The notes: a model not told the origin generated them from the letters alone. Shown: positions 1 through 8,474, counted from the stretch's first letter. The stretch is 64,000 nucleotides of DNA from Mucilaginibacter sp. (GCF_028288185.1 NZ_JAQBOF010000028.1:1-64000); one strand, 5' to 3'. Made by a program: numbers and translations.

Positions 1-2
1 GC

Positions 3-983
3 CGCCGCGTACCCACGCTGGAATTGAAAGACCGCATCTCGCCCGACTTATATAACCGCTACCATAACCTGGTATTCGGCAATCAAACCATTATTCCCTG
101 CGAGGCAAGTATTGGCAAACTGGATGATTTTACCCTGCGCACCTGGTTTACAAGGATATTAATAGAACGCCTGGAGAAAAGAGCGGCAGCCGTAACGGCG
201 GCCCTGCAAATTAACCGTGGCGATTGGGAAGAAACGTTTTACCAGTTTTTAGCAGCCAACTTTGGGTTTAAAACCAATGCAGTCCCATTTGAATTATTGG
301 CGAAATCATTATCGCAAAACATATTAGCCAAGCACAAAAATAACCCACTGCAAATTGAAGCGCTGATTTTCGGACAGGCGGGTTTTTTAAACGAGGATTT
401 CACGGATACTTATCCGCAGAACCTCAAAAAGGAATACGATTTTTTGCGTAAAAAATACAGCCTCACACCTATCGAAAACCATCTATGGAAATTTATGCGG
501 CTGCGCCCGCAAAACTTCCCCACCATTAGGCTGGCTCAATTTGCAGCGCTTATTGTTAACTCCAATCACCTGCTGTCAAAAGTGCTGGATATCCGGGAAA
601 TTAAAGGTTTACAGAATTTGTTTACCGATATAAAAGTGAACCCTTATTGGGAAACGCATTACCGTTTTGATAAAGAAGCTAAGCCGTCATCTAAAAACCT
701 GGGGCAGGCATCGGTTGATATTTTGTTATTAAACACATTGGTTTTATTTTTGTTCAGCTATGGCAAGCATCACCAGCTACAGCATTTTATGGATAGGAGC
801 TTAAAATTATTGGAAAGCCTGCCCGGTGAGCAAAATAATATCATAGCCGATTTTAACAGTTTGGGTGTAAAAGCAAATTCAGCGTTCGAATCGCAGGCTT
901 TATTGGAATTAAAGAACTATTATTGTAATTATAAGAAATGCCTGCAATGCAGCGTTGGTAATAAGATACTAAAGTTAGCCTGA
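3..983 (+). CDS. DUF2851 family protein, 5' end cut by the window edge
   Basis: The frame is open from the left edge (codons from base 3 read RRVPTLELKDRISPD), so the true start lies outside and 326 residues are visible. The sequence resembles the C-terminal three quarters of DUF2851, a conserved Bacteroidota protein of unknown function that is usually somewhat over 400 residues long. It is soluble, with no membrane segment. The C-terminus carries a CX4CX2C cysteine cluster (YCNYKKCLQC) that could bind a metal; that is inference. A PspC gene follows after 5 bases, a pairing I know from related genomes. Family call fairly sure, function unknown. Confidence 0.8.
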   Translation, partial: RRVPTLELKDRISPDLYNRYHNLVFGNQTIIPCEASIGKLDDFTLRTWFTRILIERLEKRAAAVTAALQINRGDWEETFYQFLAANFGFKTNAVPFELLAKSLSQNILAKHKNNPLQIEALIFGQAGFLNEDFTDTYPQNLKKEYDFLRKKYSLTPIENHLWKFMRLRPQNFPTIRLAQFAALIVNSNHLLSKVLDIREIKGLQNLFTDIKVNPYWETHYRFDKEAKPSSKNLGQASVDILLLNTLVLFLFSYGKHHQLQHFMDRSLKLLESLPGEQNNIIADFNSLGVKANSAFESQALLELKNYYCNYKKCLQCSVGNKILKLA

Positions 984-988
984 TTATT

Positions 989-1210
989 ATGTTACAGCGA
1001 ATACTCACTTTTTTTGAACGTTACTCCTTTGGGGTTTGTACCTATCTGGGCGAGCGTTTTAATATTTCTATATCTAAAATAAGACTTTTCTTTATTTATA
1101 CTTCTTTTTTGTCGGTTGGTTTCCCGTTGATAGTGTATTTTTTTGCGGGCATTGTGCTTGATTTTCGTAATTATATTAAACGCTGCCGGACGAGGACATC
1201 TGATTTCTGA
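989..1210 (+). CDS. PspC-domain small membrane protein
   Basis: A 73-residue protein that is almost entirely one PspC domain. It has the GVCTYLGERFNIS segment followed by a long hydrophobic stretch (about residues 32-58) and a basic C-terminal tail. PspC proteins are inner-membrane proteins linked to envelope-stress (phage-shock) responses in Proteobacteria. In Bacteroidota this stand-alone form sits behind DUF2851 and its role is not established. It starts 5 bases after the upstream stop, so the two genes are probably co-transcribed. Confidence 0.8.
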   Translation: MLQRILTFFERYSFGVCTYLGERFNISISKIRLFFIYTSFLSVGFPLIVYFFAGIVLDFRNYIKRCRTRTSDF

Positions 1211-1310
1211 TTAATAAGCTTAATGACGTAAGTCATTTGTTTATTAAAACTAATCCACTACTTTCATGGTTTATTAAAGACGCAAAGTATTGCGTTTCTA
1301 CAACACCATT

Positions 1311-2228
1311 ATGGCATTTATTGATTATTATCAAATATTAGGCGTTACTAAAACAGCTACAGATAAAGATATAAAATCTGCTTACCGCAAGCTCGCGCGT
1401 AAATATCACCCCGATCTTAATCCCAACGACCAGGAAGCACATAAAAAATTTCAGCAACTAAATGAGGCTAACGAAGTTTTAAGCGATCCGGAAAAACGCA
1501 AGAAGTATGATCAATACGGCGAAAACTGGCAACATGGCGAACAATACGAACAAGCGCGGCAGCAACAAAGCAGGCAGCAGCGCAGTTATGGTGGTGGCGG
1601 GCAGGCATTTGATTTTGAAGGATTTGGTGGCGGCGGCGGAGATGATTTTTCGGATTTTTTCCAATCGATGTTTGGCGGCGCGGCAGGCGGTGGCGGGCAA
1701 CGGCGGCAGGCCAAATACCGCGGTCAGGATTATAATGCCGAATTACAACTCAGCTTAAAAGATATAACCGAAAGTCATAAACAAACACTTACCGTTAACG
1801 GCAAAAATATACGCATTACCATACCTGCCGGGGCGGAGAATGGTCAAACTATAAAAATTGCTGGCCACGGTGGGCCGGGTGCCAATGGCGGGCCGGGCGG
1901 GGATCTGTATATTAAAATTTTGGTTGCTGATGATCAGCGGTTCAAACGTAAGGGTGCAGATCTGTACAGCACGGCAAAACTTGATATTTACACGGCCATA
2001 CTTGGCGGCGAAATAACTGCCGAAACCATGACCGGCAAAGTAAAAGTTAAAGTAGCACCTGAAACACAAAACGGTACCAAGGTTAAGCTAAAAGGCAAGG
2101 GCTTGCCGGTTTATAAAAAAGAAGGCGAGTTTGGAGACCTGTACATTACCTACGACTTACAGCTACCCACCAAACTTACCGATAAGCAAAGACAACTATT
2201 TGAAGAACTGGCTAAATCATCAGCATAA
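1311..2228 (+). CDS. cbpA: DnaJ-type co-chaperone of the CbpA class (J domain, no zinc finger)
   Basis: A cytosolic Hsp40 that should stimulate the ATPase of DnaK and hand over unfolded substrates. The J domain covers residues 1-68 with the HPD motif at 33-35. A Gly/Phe/Gln-rich linker spans about 80-130, and the two-barrel DnaJ C-terminal substrate domain about 140-300. The CXXCXGXG zinc-finger repeats of true DnaJ are absent, which makes it the CbpA (class II) type. The ATG at 1311 is chosen; an in-frame TTG at 1290 would add seven residues unlike the family. A CbpM-like gene follows after 11 bases, supporting the CbpA call. Confidence 0.9.
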   Translation: MAFIDYYQILGVTKTATDKDIKSAYRKLARKYHPDLNPNDQEAHKKFQQLNEANEVLSDPEKRKKYDQYGENWQHGEQYEQARQQQSRQQRSYGGGGQAFDFEGFGGGGGDDFSDFFQSMFGGAAGGGGQRRQAKYRGQDYNAELQLSLKDITESHKQTLTVNGKNIRITIPAGAENGQTIKIAGHGGPGANGGPGGDLYIKILVADDQRFKRKGADLYSTAKLDIYTAILGGEITAETMTGKVKVKVAPETQNGTKVKLKGKGLPVYKKEGEFGDLYITYDLQLPTKLTDKQRQLFEELAKSSA

Positions 2229-2239
2229 ATTAAATTGTT

Positions 2240-2530
2240 ATGAGCGCAAAGCATTTAATAGCAACTACCGATTTTTGTGTGTACCACCACCTGGAACACG
2301 CCTTTATTACCGACCTGCAGGAAGCTGGCCTGGTACAGATCACTATAGTTAATAATACGCCACATATCCCCGAAAGCGAATTACACAAGCTGGAACGCAT
2401 GATACGCCTGCATAATGAACTGGACATTAACATCGCCGGTATTGAAGCTATTACGCATTTACTGGAGCGTATTGAGGATATTCAGGAAGAAATGCGATTA
2501 CTAAAAAACAGTTTAAAGGTGTACGAATAG
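2240..2530 (+). CDS. cbpM: Chaperone modulator CbpM-like protein
   Basis: A 96-residue protein with the layout of CbpM/MerR-like modulators: an N-terminal alpha/beta part ending in a LVQITIVNNTPHIPESEL turn, then a helical C-terminus (LERMIRLHNELDINIAGIE). In E. coli CbpM binds the J domain of CbpA and inhibits its co-chaperone activity. Its place directly behind the cbpA-type gene, 11 bases away, is the classical arrangement. The C-terminal helix (about 62-94) is charged and probably coiled. Good confidence on family; the partner is inferred from context. Confidence 0.85.
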   Translation: MSAKHLIATTDFCVYHHLEHAFITDLQEAGLVQITIVNNTPHIPESELHKLERMIRLHNELDINIAGIEAITHLLERIEDIQEEMRLLKNSLKVYE

Positions 2531-2539
2531 TACTTACTA

Positions 2540-2620
2540 CCTCGTCTGTCGTAGCGCGGCAATCGCGAACTATTATCCGTATTGCATCCTTGCGATTGCT
2601 GCGCTACGCTCGCAATGACA
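2540..2620. repeat. Dispersed inverted repeat, family R1 copy 1
   Basis: Left arm GTAGCGCGGCAATCGC (2551-2566) and right arm GCGATTGCTGCGCTAC (2592-2607) form a hairpin. The right side continues as GCTCGCAATGAC. A second, more complete copy lies at 13370-13443. This is a common type of short intergenic repeat in Bacteroidota. It lies downstream of cbpM and may act as a terminator-like structure. Confidence 0.75.
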
Positions 2621-2701
2621 AAATGTTTTACTTGTATATTCATGTATATTAATTCTATGTTAAATTTCCCCGGATTAAACGCTTAATAACACAGACTTTT
2701 C

Positions 2702-2709
2702 TATATTTG
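2702..2709 (+). promoter_or_regulatory. Candidate -7 promoter box TATATTTG
   Basis: The sequence TATATTTG matches the Bacteroidota -7 consensus TAnnTTTG and ends 17 bases before the ATG of the secreted phosphatase/nuclease gene at 2727. No clear -33 TTG element is visible at the usual distance, so this is a candidate only. Confidence 0.4.
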
Positions 2710-2726
2710 GTCAACCAATAAAACAC

Positions 2727-3566
2727 ATGAAAAAACTTCTCCTTACTACACTTGCCTGCTTAATTTTAAGCGGAGTGGCTTTTAGCCAGCAATTAAACAT
2801 AGGTACTTATAACCTGCGTAACGATAATAAAGAAGATTCGCTTAAAGGCAACGGCTGGGGTTACAGGTTTCCGGTGATCTGTAAGATCGTGCAGTTTAAT
2901 GACCTGGATATTTTTGGAACGCAGGAAGGCAAATACAATATGCTTAACAACATGGTTGATAGCTTGCCCGGTTATAAATGGATAGGTATTGGCCGCGATG
3001 ACGGCAAAAAGAAAGGCGAATTTTCGGCTATATTTTATAAAGCAACCAGGTTTAAAATACTTAAACAGGGTAATTTCTGGTTATCAACCATTACCGACAG
3101 GCCAAATAAGGGCTGGGATGCTGTTTTACCACGCATTTGTACTTGGGCGCAATTTCAGGATATAAAAACCGGGTTTACATTCTATTTCTTTAACCTGCAC
3201 ATGGACCATATTGGTGTTGTCGCCCGTAAAGAAAGCGCCAGCCTGGTATTAAGAAAGATAAAAGAAATGGCCGGCAACAGCGCTACCATATTTACCGGCG
3301 ATTTTAACGTTGACCAATACAACGAAAGCTATGCCGAAGTGATAAGTACCGGTGTATTGAAAGATTGCTATACACTTGCACCTATAAAACTGGCTACTAA
3401 CGGCTCTTTCAACAGCTTTAATTTAAATACCAAGACTGATAGCCGTATAGATCATATTTTTGTAACCAAGCAGTTTAATGTCAAGCGTTACGCCATATTA
3501 ACCAACTCTTACAACGGCAAAGCACCATCTGATCATTACCCGGTTGTGGCTATAATGAACTATTAA
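2727..3566 (+). CDS. Secreted endonuclease/exonuclease/phosphatase (EEP) family protein
   Basis: A 279-residue exported enzyme. Residues 1-20 are a signal peptide ending VAFSQ. The rest is the four-layer EEP fold: GTYNLR near the N-terminus, GTQEGK, the metal-binding FTGDFNVD near 195, RIDHIFV near 240 and the catalytic SDHYPV close to the C-terminus. EEP enzymes cleave phosphodiesters or phosphomonoesters (DNA, phosphoinositides, sphingomyelin), and the substrate here cannot be told. The closest Bacteroidota relatives are annotated only as EEP family proteins. It stands alone, with a hairpin downstream at 3584-3620. Confidence 0.88.
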   Translation: MKKLLLTTLACLILSGVAFSQQLNIGTYNLRNDNKEDSLKGNGWGYRFPVICKIVQFNDLDIFGTQEGKYNMLNNMVDSLPGYKWIGIGRDDGKKKGEFSAIFYKATRFKILKQGNFWLSTITDRPNKGWDAVLPRICTWAQFQDIKTGFTFYFFNLHMDHIGVVARKESASLVLRKIKEMAGNSATIFTGDFNVDQYNESYAEVISTGVLKDCYTLAPIKLATNGSFNSFNLNTKTDSRIDHIFVTKQFNVKRYAILTNSYNGKAPSDHYPVVAIMNY

Positions 3567-3583
3567 TAAGACACATTTTTTGA

Positions 3584-3620
3584 TAAGACCTGCGAAGTTT
3601 CAAAAACTTCGCAGGTCTTA
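3584..3620. repeat. Dispersed hairpin, family R6 copy 1 (probable terminator)
   Basis: A near-perfect inverted repeat: TAAGACCTGCGAAGTTT (3584-3600), loop CAAA, then AACTTCGCAGGTCTTA (3605-3620). A related hairpin with the same CGAAGTTT/AAACTTCG centre lies at 32153-32185. It sits just past the EEP gene and probably ends its transcript. Confidence 0.7.
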
Positions 3621-3709
3621 TATGCTCTAATATTAATTAATTTAATTGCCTATGACTCTTGCCGTTGGCACTTTTTTGTCTATTTCACAAACTTTTCTTT
3701 TAAACCTAC

Positions 3710-3725
3710 TGGCACAGCTATTGTC
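3710..3725 (+). promoter_or_regulatory. Sigma54-like box upstream of small secreted protein 1
   Basis: TGGCAC-N5-TTGT with GG and the G of TTGT twelve bases apart, the spacing of -24/-12 promoters, though the -12 dinucleotide is GT rather than GC. The same box with the same spacing precedes the paralogous gene at 4382. A weaker box with N4 spacing lies just upstream at 3666-3679. Confidence 0.45.
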
Positions 3726-3772
3726 TTATTTATAACGACAACAATGTAAGTTGTTGTATAAATATTACGATC

Positions 3773-4105
3773 ATGAAAGCTTTAAAAATAACAATAGCAG
3801 CATTAATATTAGCCTGTACTTTTCAGGCAGCAAGCGCGCAGGTAAGTTTTGGTATAAGTTTCGGTACGCCGTTACGCAGGGTGTATGTTGAGCCATACAG
3901 GCCATATCCTTATTATCATGAAGAAGTGATTGAAAGATATCCGGTTCGCCGTGAAGTATATTATGAACCCGCCCCGATACGTGAAGAATATTATGAACCA
4001 GCCCCGGCACGCGAAGTATATTATAGGCGTACTTATTACAGAAGGCAGATGTATGCACGCGGCAACCATTTCGGCCACGAACATTTTGAAAGAAGACACA
4101 GGTAA
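3773..4105 (+). CDS. Small secreted Tyr/Arg/Glu-rich protein (paralogue 1)
   Basis: A 110-residue protein with signal peptide 1-22 (ends AASAQ) and a mature part rich in Tyr, Arg, Glu and Pro. It includes an imperfect internal repeat of the form REEYYEPAP at about residues 60-85. No catalytic motif or known domain is visible. It is a tandem paralogue of the gene at 4382: the signal peptides differ at only three positions and the upstream regions are also alike. The product is probably a periplasmic or surface-associated basic protein. Function unknown. Confidence 0.75.
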   Translation: MKALKITIAALILACTFQAASAQVSFGISFGTPLRRVYVEPYRPYPYYHEEVIERYPVRREVYYEPAPIREEYYEPAPAREVYYRRTYYRRQMYARGNHFGHEHFERRHR

Positions 4106-4107
4106 AC

Positions 4108-4137
4108 AAAAAGCCCCCACTAATTGGGGGCTTTTTT
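4108..4137 (+). terminator. Rho-independent terminator
   Basis: Stem AAGCCCCCA (4111-4119) pairs with TGGGGGCTT (4125-4133), followed by a T-run. It lies three bases after the stop of small secreted protein 1. Confidence 0.85.
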
Positions 4138-4317
4138 ATGTCGCCTGATAAATTTAATTAGCTGTATTTAGTGCTAAATATGTGGGTGATGTAGTAGTTA
4201 CTGCACACTATTCTATATCATAAACCAAACCGCGGCATAATACTATTTTACTCATACTCACTTTCTTTCCCTGTAATCAACTCGTTACAAGCCATTATAA
4301 TACTTTATTAAACCTCT

Positions 4318-4333
4318 TGGCACAGGTATTGTC
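4318..4333 (+). promoter_or_regulatory. Sigma54-like box upstream of small secreted protein 2
   Basis: TGGCACAGGTATTGTC, differing from the box at 3710 by one base and keeping the same twelve-base GG-to-G spacing. Flanking bases (AAACCT before, TTA after) are also shared. Conservation in both copies supports a functional site; assignment to sigma54 is inference. Confidence 0.45.
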
Positions 4334-4381
4334 TTAAATACAAGAACAACAAAAACAAATGTTCTGTTTAATCTACTAAAA

Positions 4382-4645
4382 ATGAAAACTTTAAAATTAA
4401 CAATAGCAGCAGTAATATTAGCCTGTACTTTCCAGGCAGCAAGCGCCCAGGTAAGAGTTGGTGTAAGAATAGGCACTCCACCTCCACGTAGAGAAGTAGT
4501 TGTAGAACGCAGACCACAGCGCGAAGTGATAGTACAACACAGGCCTTATTACAGACACGGTTACAGAAGACCAGTTGTTGTTCGCCGTTACAGTCGTGAA
4601 CGTGATGTAAACAGCCGTGAACGTAATGTAAGAAGACATTACTAA
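4382..4645 (+). CDS. Small secreted Arg/Val-rich protein (paralogue 2)
   Basis: An 87-residue protein with signal peptide 1-22 (ends AASAQ), nearly identical to that of the gene at 3773. The mature part is strongly basic (RREVVVERRPQREVIVQ, then a C-terminal RERNVRRHY), with almost no acidic clusters. It shares RxGTP and RREV motifs with its neighbour but has lost the YYEPAP repeats. The duplication includes the promoter region. No known domain; a role in envelope or nucleic-acid/polyanion binding would be speculation. Confidence 0.75.
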   Translation: MKTLKLTIAAVILACTFQAASAQVRVGVRIGTPPPRREVVVERRPQREVIVQHRPYYRHGYRRPVVVRRYSRERDVNSRERNVRRHY

Positions 4646-4648
4646 TAT

Positions 4649-4681
4649 AAAGAAAGCCCCGCATTTGCGGGGCTTTCTTTA
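4649..4681. terminator. Terminator between convergent genes
   Basis: Stem AGAAAGCCCCGC (4651-4662) pairs with GCGGGGCTTTCT (4667-4678), with A-runs before and T-runs after. It lies between the small secreted protein and the convergent enoyl-CoA hydratase gene, so it can serve both strands. Confidence 0.85.
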
Positions 4682-4685
4682 TGCC

Positions 4686-5456
4686 TTATTTTTTAAAGAA
4701 ATTCTGCAACGCCTGTTGCGTAAACTCTGATAGCACCAATTCGCCGCTTATAGCCGCACGCTCATCAAGCAATTCATCCCAATCATCAGTCCCTTCCCAT
4801 AATATTTGCTTTAAACCGTTTAATGCTTCCGGGTGATATGATGCCAGTTTTTGCGTAAGCTCGTTCAAGGCATTGTCCATATCAGCAATGGTATCATATA
4901 CTTCATTGTATAGCCCTTTTTCCTTTGCCCATTGCGCCGTCTGGAAATCAACCGCGCGGATAGTTAATTGCGAAAATGCAGGTAAGCCAATTTTACGTAT
5001 CACCGCCGGCGATATAACAAATGGGCCAATACCTATAGCCAATTCGCTTAATTTAATGGCTGCCGCTTCGGTAGCAAGGCAATAATCGGCGGCGGCGGCA
5101 AGGCCCACTCCACCGCCTACGGATTTACCCTGCACCCTGGCAATAACAATTTTGGGCGATTTGCGTATGGCATTGATCACCCTTGCAAATCCTGCAAAAA
5201 ATATCGCGCCCGCCTCTTTATCTTTTATCTGCAACAGCTCATCAAAGCTGGCACCGGCGCAAAAGGTGCGATCACCCTCACTTTTCAGGATGATAATACG
5301 TGTTTGATCATTCTCGCCAGCATGGTTGATCTTGACTGTTAACAGATCAAGTAATGCGGCTGGTAATGAGTTTTGCGCAGGATGATAAAAGCTGATAGTG
5401 GCAATACCATCGTCAGTATAAGCAAGGGTTATATTTCCGTTTGAGTTATCGGGCAT
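4686..5456 (-). CDS. Enoyl-CoA hydratase/isomerase (crotonase) family protein
   Basis: A 256-residue crotonase-fold enzyme of usual length. The oxyanion-hole segments CAGASFDEL (about 66-74) and GKSVGGGVGLAAAADYCLA (about 109-127) are present, followed by KLSELAIGIGPFVISPAV. Such enzymes hydrate or isomerise acyl-CoA thioesters. Bacteroidota homologues are often called methylglutaconyl-CoA hydratase (leucine breakdown), but the substrate cannot be fixed from sequence alone. It stands alone with no other beta-oxidation genes nearby. Confidence 0.85.
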   Translation of the reverse strand: MPDNSNGNITLAYTDDGIATISFYHPAQNSLPAALLDLLTVKINHAGENDQTRIIILKSEGDRTFCAGASFDELLQIKDKEAGAIFFAGFARVINAIRKSPKIVIARVQGKSVGGGVGLAAAADYCLATEAAAIKLSELAIGIGPFVISPAVIRKIGLPAFSQLTIRAVDFQTAQWAKEKGLYNEVYDTIADMDNALNELTQKLASYHPEALNGLKQILWEGTDDWDELLDERAAISGELVLSEFTQQALQNFFKK

Positions 5457-5555
5457 GGGTTCTGACTAATAATGTAGATTAAACAATATCAGAAGTATTT
5501 AACATACCTGCAATTTTTTAGAGCGAATTTTGATAACTTAGCTATCATCAATTAT

Positions 5556-5897
5556 ATGGTCACTATAGAAACTGCCCGACAACTTGCTTTATCATTATCC
5601 GGTACGGATGAGTATGCTCATTTTGATAAACAAGCTTTCAGGGCCAACGGGAGGATATTTGCTACCCTTTGGGAGCCTGAACAACGGATGATGGTAAAGC
5701 TATCGTTAATTGATCAGTCTGTATTTTCGGCTTTTAACCCGGCGATAATTTATCCCGTGCCTAATAAATGGGGATTACAGGGCTGTACTTTCTTTGAGTT
5801 AAAAGAGGTACGAGAGGATATGCTGCTGGATGCTTTAACTACAGCCTGGCAGGCTGTAATGGCAAAAAAATCAACCCAAAAATCACAACCTAAATAA
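5556..5897 (+). CDS. MmcQ/YjbR family protein
   Basis: A 113-residue protein matching the MmcQ/YjbR family, a small double-wing fold related to DNA-binding CyaY-like domains. Motifs seen are ETARQLALSLSGTDEYAHFDKQAFRANGRIFATL, the KLS strand and a final helix DALTTAWQAV. Family members are widespread and of unknown function; DNA binding is only proposed. It starts about 100 bases after the divergent crotonase gene. The C-terminus is a short Lys/Ser/Gln tail. Confidence 0.85.
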   Translation: MVTIETARQLALSLSGTDEYAHFDKQAFRANGRIFATLWEPEQRMMVKLSLIDQSVFSAFNPAIIYPVPNKWGLQGCTFFELKEVREDMLLDALTTAWQAVMAKKSTQKSQPK

Positions 5898-5900
5898 TAT

Positions 5901-5981
5901 ATGAGCGCACCTAACCTGGAATTTGTTCCGCCGGATATTTTGCAGAAACTAACATCTACCAGCCGCTATACGCTTGTTTAA
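5901..5981 (+). pseudogene. 26-codon open frame, possible remnant of a longer gene
   Basis: ATG at 5901 opens a frame MSAPNLEFVPPDILQKLTSTSRYTLV ending at TAA 5979-5981. It starts three bases after the MmcQ-type gene and ends one base before the convergent stop of the NHL gene. It reads like the beginning of a globular domain (amphipathic helix then strand) rather than a complete protein, so it may be a stub left when the 3' part was lost. The evidence is coding-like composition and spacing only. Confidence 0.35.
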
Positions 5982-8306
5982 CTATCGCAAAATAGATACC
6001 CAGCCTTTTACTATTTTTTGCCGGGCATTTTTTGGGTCGATAACGTAATAATAAGTACCCACAGGCAATGCGCTATTATTTGACATACCATTCCACGATT
6101 TTGTGTACCCTATAGAATGATATACCAAAGCACCATATCTGTTATACACAGCTACCGTGCTATTAGGGAAACCTACTAGTTCTGGTATGCTCCAAAGGTC
6201 ATTTATGCCATCGCCATTGGGCGTAAACGCGTTAGGCACCACAATGGCAATAATTGGCTTAACAGCTACGGTTATCGCATTTGAAGTTACTATGCTGTCA
6301 ACCGTGCAGCCACCGCTCACTATAATGCAGGTAATAATATCGCCATCAATTAATTTGTTGCTTGTAAAAGTGGGGGTGCTGGTACCCTCAGCCGTTGTGT
6401 TTATATACCATTGATATGAATTAACCGGCGATGCGTTTGGTGTCTTAGCAGTAAAAGTTACAGATGTACCATCATATATTGTAGTTGCAGTAGCGCTAAT
6501 AGTTACAGACACAGTAAGCAGCGGATTAACCTGTACGGTTAATGAGTTAGACAGCGGCGAAACAAGTATTATACAATAATCATTATTAGTTACTGTACAG
6601 GTAATAACGTCATTATTACTAAGTGTACTACTATTATAGACGGGGCTATTTGTACCACTATTTGTGCCGTTTACTTTCCACTGGTAGGTTGGGTTATTAC
6701 CTGCATTGGTTGCAACGGCATCAAAACCCAGCATCCTGCCTGGGCATGTAGCCGTTGTGATTTCTGCTGTTATAGCTACAGCCGGCACAACAGGGGCCGT
6801 AACAGTTAAAACATGTGCAATAGGTGTACCACCATTACCTGCCGTAATGGTTGATGTGCCAGCCCCGGTAATATGAATTTTATTGGCAACTATGGTAGCT
6901 ACAGATGAATTACTGCTGGTATAGGTTATAGGCTGTATACTGGTAGCTCCGGGATTAAAATCAGCATCACAAATTGTTTTTGGGGTTATGGGGTTAAACG
7001 TAAGTAAGCTTGGCGCATTTACTTCCAGGTTTATCACAGTTTCACTGCTGCCGCCCGTGTTATAGCCCGTAATGGTGTAGGCGGTTAATGGCCATATTGC
7101 AGTAGGTGTACCACTTATAATACCTGTTTTTTTATCAAAGCTGAGGCCGGTCGGCAGGGCTTTATCTATGGTATATCCACTTAAATTTATTTTCCTGATC
7201 AGGCCGTTACCATAATCGGCCACGTACATATTACTCTGGTCATCCAACGTTATACCGTATGGGTTATTAAACGATGCTGCTGTACCTATGCCATCAACAG
7301 CCCCTGCCTGGTTAGCGCTGCCGGCAACAACAGTTTTTTTACCACTTGGTGAAAGTTCTTTGATTACATTATCTACCAGGTCTGATATATATATATTACC
7401 GCTTGCGCCTATAGCTATGCTATATGGGTATGCACCATAATCAATTGTTGTTACCTGGAGGGTTGTCATATCTATCTTCCTAATTGTATTGCCATTAATA
7501 TCCGCCACAAATAAATTTCCTTGCTTGTCAAACGCCAGATCCCTTGGGCTATAAAAGCTGGCAGCTGTGCCTACCCCATCAGTTGTGGCGCTCAAGGCAC
7601 TACCGGCAAATGTTTTAACCACTCCTGTAGTGGGGTTAATACTTCTTATCAATCCGCCGCCATAATCGCATTCATACAAAATGCCCGCAGCATCAAATAC
7701 TAAGCCTCCCGGAGAACTGAATTTGGCCCCAGTTCCGGTACCGTCTATAGTACCAGTCATTCCTTGCGTACCTGCGACAGTACTTACTGTACTCACCAGG
7801 TCTATTTTTCTTATCAGTTGATTGCCATTTTCGCTCACCCATACATTTCCTAATACGTCTGTTCCTATACTGGACAGGTTATTAAATTTGGCCATCAACC
7901 CACTACCATCAGCATACCCTCGGCTACTGCCGGCATAGGTGGATACAACGCCACCGGTTGTCATCCTTCTAATGGCAAAATTGCCATTATCGGCTATATA
8001 AAAAGCGCCCGAATACTTATCGAAAGTAATATCAATAGGTTGGTTAAATTTAGCCAGGGTACCAATCCCGTTAGCAAAACCCGGTGAGCTACCGGCAACT
8101 GTAGTAACCTGCCCATAAATAGCAGCCGGTATCGGCCCGCCTCCATTAATTGGCATTAAGGGGGTAATAGGAGCATTTATACTAAAGGTAGAGGATACCG
8201 GATTATAACTTATTATAGGCGCCGGTACCTGGGCAAAAAGCACATGCGGCATTAATAATGCTATTAAAGCTATTATAAATAGCGTAAGATGCTTTTTATA
8301 AGGCAT
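5982..8306 (-). CDS. Secreted NHL-repeat protein with T9SS type-B sorting domain
   Basis: A 774-residue exported protein. A signal peptide (about 1-26, ends LFAQ) is followed by five to six NHL beta-propeller blades (about 60-370), recognisable from repeated FADG/GTAAKFNxPxGI, DxxGNxYVADxGNxxIRK and VSTVAG strings. A putative Ig domain (LPTGLSFDKKTGIISGTP) lies near 385-425. Ser/Thr-rich Ig-like modules with TYQWKVNG and SYQWYIN occupy about 430-680. The C-terminal module (VPNAFTPNGDGINDLW, then YNRYGALVYHS and LPVGTYYYVI) is the type-B sorting signal of the type IX secretion system. The protein is therefore predicted to be surface-anchored or released. Ligand unknown. Confidence 0.9.
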   Translation of the reverse strand: MPYKKHLTLFIIALIALLMPHVLFAQVPAPIISYNPVSSTFSINAPITPLMPINGGGPIPAAIYGQVTTVAGSSPGFANGIGTLAKFNQPIDITFDKYSGAFYIADNGNFAIRRMTTGGVVSTYAGSSRGYADGSGLMAKFNNLSSIGTDVLGNVWVSENGNQLIRKIDLVSTVSTVAGTQGMTGTIDGTGTGAKFSSPGGLVFDAAGILYECDYGGGLIRSINPTTGVVKTFAGSALSATTDGVGTAASFYSPRDLAFDKQGNLFVADINGNTIRKIDMTTLQVTTIDYGAYPYSIAIGASGNIYISDLVDNVIKELSPSGKKTVVAGSANQAGAVDGIGTAASFNNPYGITLDDQSNMYVADYGNGLIRKINLSGYTIDKALPTGLSFDKKTGIISGTPTAIWPLTAYTITGYNTGGSSETVINLEVNAPSLLTFNPITPKTICDADFNPGATSIQPITYTSSNSSVATIVANKIHITGAGTSTITAGNGGTPIAHVLTVTAPVVPAVAITAEITTATCPGRMLGFDAVATNAGNNPTYQWKVNGTNSGTNSPVYNSSTLSNNDVITCTVTNNDYCIILVSPLSNSLTVQVNPLLTVSVTISATATTIYDGTSVTFTAKTPNASPVNSYQWYINTTAEGTSTPTFTSNKLIDGDIITCIIVSGGCTVDSIVTSNAITVAVKPIIAIVVPNAFTPNGDGINDLWSIPELVGFPNSTVAVYNRYGALVYHSIGYTKSWNGMSNNSALPVGTYYYVIDPKNARQKIVKGWVSILR

Positions 8307-8474
8307 GCCCGGTAATTACTGTTAATTTAAAGCGATACAAGCGAAAGGTTGGTTTATGATCAAAACAAATATACATTTTCTACCCATTTTAAGTGTACTT
8401 GTTGGGCGCTAATTCAGTTTAAATTATTTATTGTAAATTCACTAATCATTATAAGCCGATAACTGATATCACCT

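Noticed and set aside
1479..2069. Antisense and alternative-frame openings within cbpA
   Set aside because: They arise from the glycine-rich codons and lack any family resemblance; the J-protein frame explains the region.
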